NCBI GenBank assembly: GCA_030635045.1 | Contig: DAOVZP010000013.1 | Location: 1 to 11,722 of the forward strand | Direction: 5' to 3' | Length of the DNA stretch: 11,722 nt | Source of the DNA: Bacteroidota bacterium | GTDB lineage: Bacteria > Bacteroidota > Bacteroidia > Bacteroidales > B18-G4 | In this document: in pieces, positions 7,215 to 11,722 of the stretch | Layout: every line of letters begins with the position of its first letter | Position numbering within the stretch: the stretch's first letter is position 1 | The notes under the pieces: model-generated | What the model was told of the DNA's origin: nothing | The model's input: the letters and a program-made list of their open reading frames with translations, nothing else | The model's database searches: none | Translations under genes and position numbers: made by a program

Positions 7215-7316
7215 GCCACAGAGGCACAGTTATCCCGCCTGTGGCGGGAACCACAGAGAACCACAGTCTGAAAATTTAATTAGCTGTGTAACTCTGTGTC
7301 TTTGTGCCTCTGTGGC
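7215..7316. repeat. 102-bp inverted-repeat element built from CCACAGAG-like units
   Basis: A perfect 14-bp inverted repeat, GCCACAGAGGCACA (7215-7228) and its complement (7303-7316), bounds the element. Inside, CCACAGAG-type units on the left (7251-7267) pair imperfectly with CTGTGTAACTCTGTGTC near 7284-7300, so the whole could fold into one long interrupted hairpin. The element contains no ORF and lies between the divergent rlmD-like and hydrate-repair genes. CACAGAG-rich repeats of this kind recur in many bacterial genomes, so this is probably one copy of a dispersed non-autonomous repeat. That cannot be shown from a single copy. Confidence 0.7.
7233..7249. repeat. Small GC-rich perfect hairpin inside the inverted-repeat element
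   Basis: TCCCGCC, loop TGT, then GGCGGGA gives a perfect 7-bp stem. It interrupts the CACAGAG-type units on the left side of the larger element and has no matching partner on the right side. It therefore looks like a separate palindromic insertion or a REP-like unit. No T-tract follows it, so it is not a standard terminator. Confidence 0.6.
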
Positions 7317-7333
7317 GATATTGCGTATATTTG
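7301..7333 (+). promoter_or_regulatory. Bacteroidetes-type promoter of the NAD(P)H-hydrate repair gene
   Basis: TTTG at 7301-7304 and TATATTTG at 7326-7333 match the -33 and -7 consensus, with 21 nt between. The -7 box is 23 nt before the ATG at 7357. The -33 box overlaps the right terminal arm of the inverted-repeat element (7303-7316), so the repeat supplies part of the promoter. Confidence 0.55.
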
Positions 7334-7356
7334 CAGGGAATAAATACGTTGCTGTA

Positions 7357-8868
7357 ATGAAAATCCTTCCCATCGATAAAGTCCGCGAGGCAGATGCCTA
7401 TACCATTAAAAATGAACCGGTAGACTCCATCGACCTGATGGAGCGTGCAGCCAAGTCTTGCTATAAATGGATGCTGGGTAAGTTTCGGTCAACAGACAGG
7501 ATCAAGGTTTTTTGCGGATTGGGCAATAATGGTGGCGATGGCCTGGCTATTGCACGCCTCCTTTTCAAAAAGGATTTCAGGGTGGAAGTATTTGTGCTGA
7601 GGTACTCTGATAAATCATCCGACGATTTCAATACAAACCTTGAAAACCTCAGGTACCAGAAAAAGGTCAAGATCAACGAGATCAGCCGGTTTGAAGATTT
7701 GCCGGAAACCCTTAACAGCGACTGGGTTGTTGATGCTATTTTCGGTTCGGGCCTGTCAAAGCCTGTGACCGGTTTCATCGGGCAGGTCATCGAATACATC
7801 AACAATCAAAATACAAAAGTAGTATCTATAGATATCCCCTCAGGGCTTTTTGCCGATAAGTCGAGCGTAGACAGTGGCGGGGCCATCATCAATGCTGATG
7901 TTACACTCTCCTTCGAATTTGCTAAAAAGGCTTTCATGTTTTCAGAAAATCTTCCCTTTGTTAAAGAATGGGAGATCATGAGCATAAACCTCCACCCTGA
8001 CTTTGTAAAAAGCGTGGATAAGGCAGACTACCTGGTACTGGTAAACGATATTCAGGGCTTGATCAAAAAACGCAGAAAGTTCGATCATAAGGGCAGGTTT
8101 GGCCATGCTTTACTCATCGCCGGCAGTTATGGAAAGATGGGAGCAGCCGTCCTGGCTTCTGAAGCATGCATGCGCACAGGCGCCGGCCTGCTGACAACAC
8201 ACGTTCCCAAAATGGGCTATGACATCATCCAGACCGCAGTACCTGAAGTGATGACAAGCATCGATCGTTCAGAAACATCATTTTCTGAATTACCTGACTT
8301 AGATCCATATAATGCGATCGGTATTGGTCCCGGGATCGGACAGGACAAAGAAACCCGGACGGCATTAAAAGTCCTTATCCAGAACACCGGCTTACCCATA
8401 TTATTTGATGCTGATGCCATCAACATCCTTGGCGAGAACAAAACATGGTTATCATTCATCCCGCCGGGATGTATCTTCACCCCCCATCCAAAAGAATTTG
8501 AGCGTCTGGTAGGAAAGAGCAACAACGCATTTGAAAGGGATAAGCTGCAACGTGAGTTTTCGGTCAGATATGGAGCATACGTCATTCTCAAAGGCTATTC
8601 AACAGCAATAAGTTGCCCTGACGGTATGTGCTTCTATAATTCAACTGGAAACCCCGGTATGGCTACCGGAGGGAGCGGTGATGTGTTGACCGGAGTGATC
8701 CTCGGCCTGCTGGCCCAGGGGTATACATCCCTCGAAGCCTGTCTTGTGGGCACATACCTGCACGGACTTGCCGGCGACCTTGCTTCAGAAAACCTAAGCT
8801 GCGAAGCCTCACTTGCCAGTGATATTACGGGGCACATCGGGTATGCGTATCAGATTCTTCAAAAATAA
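7357..8868 (+). CDS. nnr: Bifunctional NAD(P)H-hydrate repair enzyme (epimerase plus ADP-dependent dehydratase)
   Basis: A 503-aa cytoplasmic enzyme that repairs NADHX and NADPHX, the hydrated forms of the reduced cofactors. The N-terminal YjeF/NnrE domain (about 1-225) epimerises the R form to the S form; it shows CGLGNNGGDGLAIARLL (53-69) and VVDAIFGSG (124-132). The C-terminal ribokinase-like NnrD/CARKD domain (about 235-503) dehydrates the S form using ADP. It shows the conserved glycine-rich segments AGSYGKMGAA (255-264) and GIGPGIG (322-328), then TPHPKEF (375-381) and the anion-hole motif GNPGMATGGSGDVLTG (431-446), in which Asp442 is the likely catalytic base. The length fits the fused two-domain form found in many bacteria. 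A GTG at 7312 would add 15 residues, but that extension lies in the repeat and promoter, so the ATG at 7357 with MKILPIDKVREAD is chosen. The gene is monocistronic or leads weakly into the next gene, 58 nt downstream. Confidence 0.95.
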   Translation: MKILPIDKVREADAYTIKNEPVDSIDLMERAAKSCYKWMLGKFRSTDRIKVFCGLGNNGGDGLAIARLLFKKDFRVEVFVLRYSDKSSDDFNTNLENLRYQKKVKINEISRFEDLPETLNSDWVVDAIFGSGLSKPVTGFIGQVIEYINNQNTKVVSIDIPSGLFADKSSVDSGGAIINADVTLSFEFAKKAFMFSENLPFVKEWEIMSINLHPDFVKSVDKADYLVLVNDIQGLIKKRRKFDHKGRFGHALLIAGSYGKMGAAVLASEACMRTGAGLLTTHVPKMGYDIIQTAVPEVMTSIDRSETSFSELPDLDPYNAIGIGPGIGQDKETRTALKVLIQNTGLPILFDADAINILGENKTWLSFIPPGCIFTPHPKEFERLVGKSNNAFERDKLQREFSVRYGAYVILKGYSTAISCPDGMCFYNSTGNPGMATGGSGDVLTGVILGLLAQGYTSLEACLVGTYLHGLAGDLASENLSCEASLASDITGHIGYAYQILQK

Positions 8869-8926
8869 TTAAGGATAGTATTACCATAAGGATACCATCC
8901 CATTGCATAACTTAATTCGAATAACC

Positions 8927-9805
8927 ATGAGATTTTTACTTTTTTCGGTCTCACTCGTCATTTGCCTGTCGCTGACCGGACAGGATTACAAACCATTGGT
9001 TATAGAAGGAAATTCGTGGGCCATCGTAAATTGGTCCTGGGGTTGGGCATGGACGGATTATTTATTCATGGATGGAGACACCATCATCAATGACACTGCT
9101 TACACAAAAGTGTATTTCAGCACGGATTCGACCTTGCAAAATGATGTATCATATTTGGGAGGTATAAGAGAAGATACGATAAATAAAGAGATCTTTTTCA
9201 ACCACAACTCCTTAATGGAAGAGTTTCTACTGTATAGGTTTGGTATGAACATAGGTGATTCAGCATTGGTATCATCCATGGCCTGTTATCCGATTTACAT
9301 GATAGTTGCTGATGTTGATACGATTACTGACGAACTGGGTATTGACAGAAGAAGAATGCTCTTGGATCACTGGTATGATTGGTATGATGAATACTGGATT
9401 GAAGGTATTGGATCTACTTTGGGCCTACTCACTGCAGGTAACTTTTCATGTATCGCTGATTATAACCAGGAGCTATTATGCTTCAGTCGGAATGGTTTCC
9501 TAAATTACATGAACCCCCTGTATAATAGATGTTTTATTACAGAGGTAACTATCGATGAACAAAATACCGGGGATAAACAAGTTCAAATCATTCCCAACCC
9601 GGTAAGCGGTACCTCGGTTATTAAAATAAGTGGTGATGTTCAGATAAAAAGCTGCAAAGTATTTGATTCCTACGGAAGGGTGGTATATGAGCCTTCAGTT
9701 GCCAATCCCAAGATAGAAAAAGGATCACTCAAACCCGGAATATATTTCCTTAAGATTGAGGTTGAAGGGAGAGAGGTTTACAAGTGCAGATTTCTAGTAC
9801 AATAA
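8927..9805 (+). CDS. Secreted protein with T9SS type A C-terminal sorting domain, function unknown
   Basis: A 292-aa protein. Residues 1-18 are a signal peptide ending Leu-Thr-Gly before Gln19. The C-terminal 75 residues or so are a type IX secretion sorting domain: IIPNPVSG (221-228), the strand KVFDSYGRVVYE (244-255), LKPGIYFLKIEV (268-279) and the terminal YKCRFLVQ. The protein should cross the inner membrane by Sec, cross the outer membrane by T9SS, and be anchored or released at the surface. The middle (20-210) is rich in Trp, Tyr and Asp, with WSWGWAWTDY at 36-45 and HWYDWYDEYW at 148-157; I recognise no catalytic motif or family. The T9SS machinery is not in this window. An in-frame TTG at 8903 would lengthen the start, but the ATG at 8927 gives a canonical signal peptide. 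No clear promoter box was found in the 58-nt gap upstream. Confidence 0.88.
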   Translation: MRFLLFSVSLVICLSLTGQDYKPLVIEGNSWAIVNWSWGWAWTDYLFMDGDTIINDTAYTKVYFSTDSTLQNDVSYLGGIREDTINKEIFFNHNSLMEEFLLYRFGMNIGDSALVSSMACYPIYMIVADVDTITDELGIDRRRMLLDHWYDWYDEYWIEGIGSTLGLLTAGNFSCIADYNQELLCFSRNGFLNYMNPLYNRCFITEVTIDEQNTGDKQVQIIPNPVSGTSVIKISGDVQIKSCKVFDSYGRVVYEPSVANPKIEKGSLKPGIYFLKIEVEGREVYKCRFLVQ

Positions 9806-9848
9806 TAAAAGGGTTACTATCCACAATAGGTATGACAACCCACTCATC

Positions 9849-9884
9849 ATTCTTATTCTTATTCTTATTCTTATTCTTATTCCT
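9849..9884. repeat. Hexamer tandem repeat ATTCTT between convergent genes
   Basis: Five perfect ATTCTT copies (9849-9878) are followed by a variant ATTCCT, then decaying TGTTCC/TCTGTTC sequence up to the gcvP stop. The array lies in the 93-nt gap between the T9SS cargo gene and gcvP, whose 3' ends face each other. It is not palindromic, so it is not an intrinsic terminator. Such arrays change length by replication slippage. Confidence 0.85.
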
Positions 9885-9898
9885 TGTTCCTCTGTTCG

Positions 9899-11722
9899 TT
9901 ATTCTGAGACGTAGTCCTCAGGATCTCCACAAGTACACATCAGATTCCTATCTCCAAATGCATCATCGATGCGTGTAACGTCGGGCCAGTATTTGTCGCG
10001 CTCGGGAACTCCATTCGGGAAAGCTGCGTCTTTTTTACTGTATGGGAAATTCCAGTTCTCATCCATGACCATAGCCAGGGTATGCGGCGCGTGCTTGATC
10101 ATATTATCTTCCCTGGAGCAATTTCCATCTTCGATCTCTTTTATTTCCTTGCGGATGGTTACCATCGCCTCAATGAAACGGTCGAGTTCTTCCAACGGCT
10201 CACTTTCAGTAGGCTCCACCATCAGGGTGCCGATCACCGGAAATGCCACTGTGGGGGCATGAAAACCAAAATCCATCAGGCGCTTGGCAATATCCACCAC
10301 CATGATGTCAGCTGTTTTCATAAACTGGTTACAATCCAAGATCATTTCATGTGCCACACGGCCATTTTTGCCTGAGTAAAGGATCTTATAATGGCCTTCA
10401 AGTTTCGACTTCAGGTAATTTGCATTCAGGATGGCATATTCGGTTGCGGTCTTCAGCCCGTCCCTTCCTAGAAGTTTGATATAACCGTAGGAGATAGGCA
10501 GTATCATGGCACTGCCGAATGGTGCGGAAGCCACTGCGCCTATCGCTCTCACGCCGCCGGTCTTTACGATGGGGTTTCCGGGCAGAAATTCAGACAGGTG
10601 TTCCGCAACGCCGATCGGCCCAACACCGGGGCCACCGCCACCGTGAGGGATGCCAAAGGTCTTATGCAGGTTGAGGTGGCAAACATCAGCACCTATCAGC
10701 CCGGGGCTTGTCAGCCCTACCTGGGCATTCATATTAGCTCCGTCCATGTATACCTGCCCGCCATTGTCATGGATGATGTCCATGATCTCAAGTATCGACT
10801 CTTCAAATACACCATGAGTAGAAGGATAGGTGACCATCAGGGCTGCCAGGGTCTCCTTATGCTCTTCTGCCTTCGTTTTAAGGTCTTTAATATCAATATT
10901 TCCCCTTTCATCACATTGTACGATTAGCACTTTCATGCCGGCCATTACGGAACTGGCAGGGTTGGTACCATGTGCAGATGAGGGGATCAGGCAGATATTT
11001 CTGTGCTCATCTCCCCTGCTCTTGTGGTATGCATCAATAACCAGCAGTCCGGTATATTCGCCGGAGGCACCGGAGTTAGGCTGGAAGGACATTGCCGAAA
11101 AGCCGGTTATCTCGCAGAGGTCTTTACCAAGATTGTCGATCAGCTCGGCATAGCCTTCGGCCTGATCTTCAGGCACAAATGGATGCAGGGCGCCAAATTC
11201 GGGCCAGCTGAGCGAGAACATTTCTGCAGCAGCATTGAGTTTCATGGTGCAGGAGCCGAGTGGGATCATGGTACGGTTAAGTGCAAGGTCCCTGTTCTCA
11301 AGCTTCTTCATATAGCGCATCATCTCAGTCTCTGAATGCAAACTGTTGAAGACCCGGTGGGTCATGAATTCACTGCTGCGCAACAAGGCTGATGGCAGGC
11401 TGTCGTCACACTCATTTTCCTGTGCAGGCTCAAAACCACGTAGCATTGCAAAAATTGACAGTATCTCCTGTACATCCTCTCCGGAAGTAGTCTCATCCAA
11501 GCTGATGCCTATCCTCCCATCATCAAAATAACGGAAGTTGATCTCTTTTTGCAATGCCTTCTCCCTGACCGCCTCCTGGTCGAGGTCATCAGGAATTCTA
11601 AATACGACTGTATCGAAGAAGTTATGTGTATGCAGGTCCATGCCCAGTTCTTTCAGTACAGAAGCAAGGATGCAGGCATAGTCGTTAACGTCGCGGGCGA
11701 TGGCCTTCAGTCCCTCAGGCCC
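9899..11722 (-). CDS. gcvP: Glycine dehydrogenase (decarboxylating), P protein of the glycine cleavage system, N-terminus cut off
   Basis: The C-terminal 607 residues are visible. The frame is open to the last base, and residues read from the edge (GPEGLKAIA) match the middle of GcvP, so the ATG at 11641 is internal. The full enzyme is usually about 950 aa. It is a PLP enzyme that decarboxylates glycine and passes the aminomethyl group to lipoylated GcvH. The PLP lysine is in LNLHKTFG (Lys codon at 10661-10663), followed by the glycine-rich HGGGGPGVGPIGV. Also visible are the conserved MIPLGSCTMKLN block near 11240-11270 and SSAHGTNPAS near 10950-10980. The open frame through to the window edge indicates the long, single-chain form rather than the split GcvPA/GcvPB form. 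No gcvT or gcvH gene lies next to it within the window. It ends at a TAA next to the hexamer repeat. Confidence 0.97.
   Translation of the reverse strand, partial: GPEGLKAIARDVNDYACILASVLKELGMDLHTHNFFDTVVFRIPDDLDQEAVREKALQKEINFRYFDDGRIGISLDETTSGEDVQEILSIFAMLRGFEPAQENECDDSLPSALLRSSEFMTHRVFNSLHSETEMMRYMKKLENRDLALNRTMIPLGSCTMKLNAAAEMFSLSWPEFGALHPFVPEDQAEGYAELIDNLGKDLCEITGFSAMSFQPNSGASGEYTGLLVIDAYHKSRGDEHRNICLIPSSAHGTNPASSVMAGMKVLIVQCDERGNIDIKDLKTKAEEHKETLAALMVTYPSTHGVFEESILEIMDIIHDNGGQVYMDGANMNAQVGLTSPGLIGADVCHLNLHKTFGIPHGGGGPGVGPIGVAEHLSEFLPGNPIVKTGGVRAIGAVASAPFGSAMILPISYGYIKLLGRDGLKTATEYAILNANYLKSKLEGHYKILYSGKNGRVAHEMILDCNQFMKTADIMVVDIAKRLMDFGFHAPTVAFPVIGTLMVEPTESEPLEELDRFIEAMVTIRKEIKEIEDGNCSREDNMIKHAPHTLAMVMDENWNFPYSKKDAAFPNGVPERDKYWPDVTRIDDAFGDRNLMCTCGDPEDYVSE

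Noticed and set aside
7312..7356. GTG start extending the hydrate-repair enzyme by 15 residues.
   Set aside because: The extension is encoded by the repeat arm and the -7 promoter box; family homology begins at the ATG at 7357.
8903..8926. TTG start for the T9SS cargo gene.
   Set aside because: It places eight residues ahead of a normal signal peptide that starts well at the ATG at 8927.
11639..11641. ATG as the gcvP start.
   Set aside because: The frame stays open to the window edge with GcvP-like residues upstream, and the protein would lack its N-terminal third.

Overview
The window looks like a chromosomal segment of a Bacteroidota bacterium, probably of the Bacteroidales or a related anaerobic or marine lineage. 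Four things point there. Several genes are preceded by the Bacteroidetes-type promoter (TTTG or TTG at -33, TAnnTTTG at -7) rather than -35/-10 boxes and Shine-Dalgarno sites. One gene carries a type IX secretion (T9SS) C-terminal sorting domain. All three predicted signal peptides end in Gly followed by Gln. There is also a GH3 glycosidase of the kind this phylum often fuses to a serine hydrolase. No rRNA, tRNA, transposase, integrase or CRISPR array was seen.

Layout from left to right. The 5' part of a secreted GH3 glycosidase runs off the left edge on the minus strand. Divergent from it is a three-gene plus-strand cluster: the N-terminal half of a split transketolase, a secreted von Willebrand factor A (vWA) protein, and the C-terminal half of the transketolase, with 11 nt between each pair. 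aroK (shikimate kinase) follows with its own likely promoter. Between aroK and the convergent rlmD-like gene sits a small AT-rich cassette: a four-helix-bundle protein gene of the 23S rRNA intervening-sequence family, flanked by inverted arrays of a 7-bp repeat. Next come the rlmD-like rRNA uracil-5-methyltransferase (minus) and, divergent from it, the bifunctional NAD(P)H-hydrate repair enzyme (plus). Between those two lies a 102-bp inverted-repeat element whose right end appears to supply the -33 box of the repair gene. A secreted T9SS cargo protein of unknown function follows. It converges on glycine dehydrogenase gcvP (minus), which runs off the right edge; an ATTCTT hexamer array lies at that junction.

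Most genes are ordinary housekeeping: pentose phosphate and carbon metabolism, chorismate synthesis, rRNA modification, cofactor repair and glycine cleavage. The parts worth a second look are the four-helix-bundle cassette with its long inverted heptamer arms, the exported vWA gene placed between two halves of one cytoplasmic enzyme, and the repeat element that seems to form part of a promoter. I see no clear multi-gene novel system such as a defence island. The four-helix-bundle cassette is the best candidate for an under-described element.
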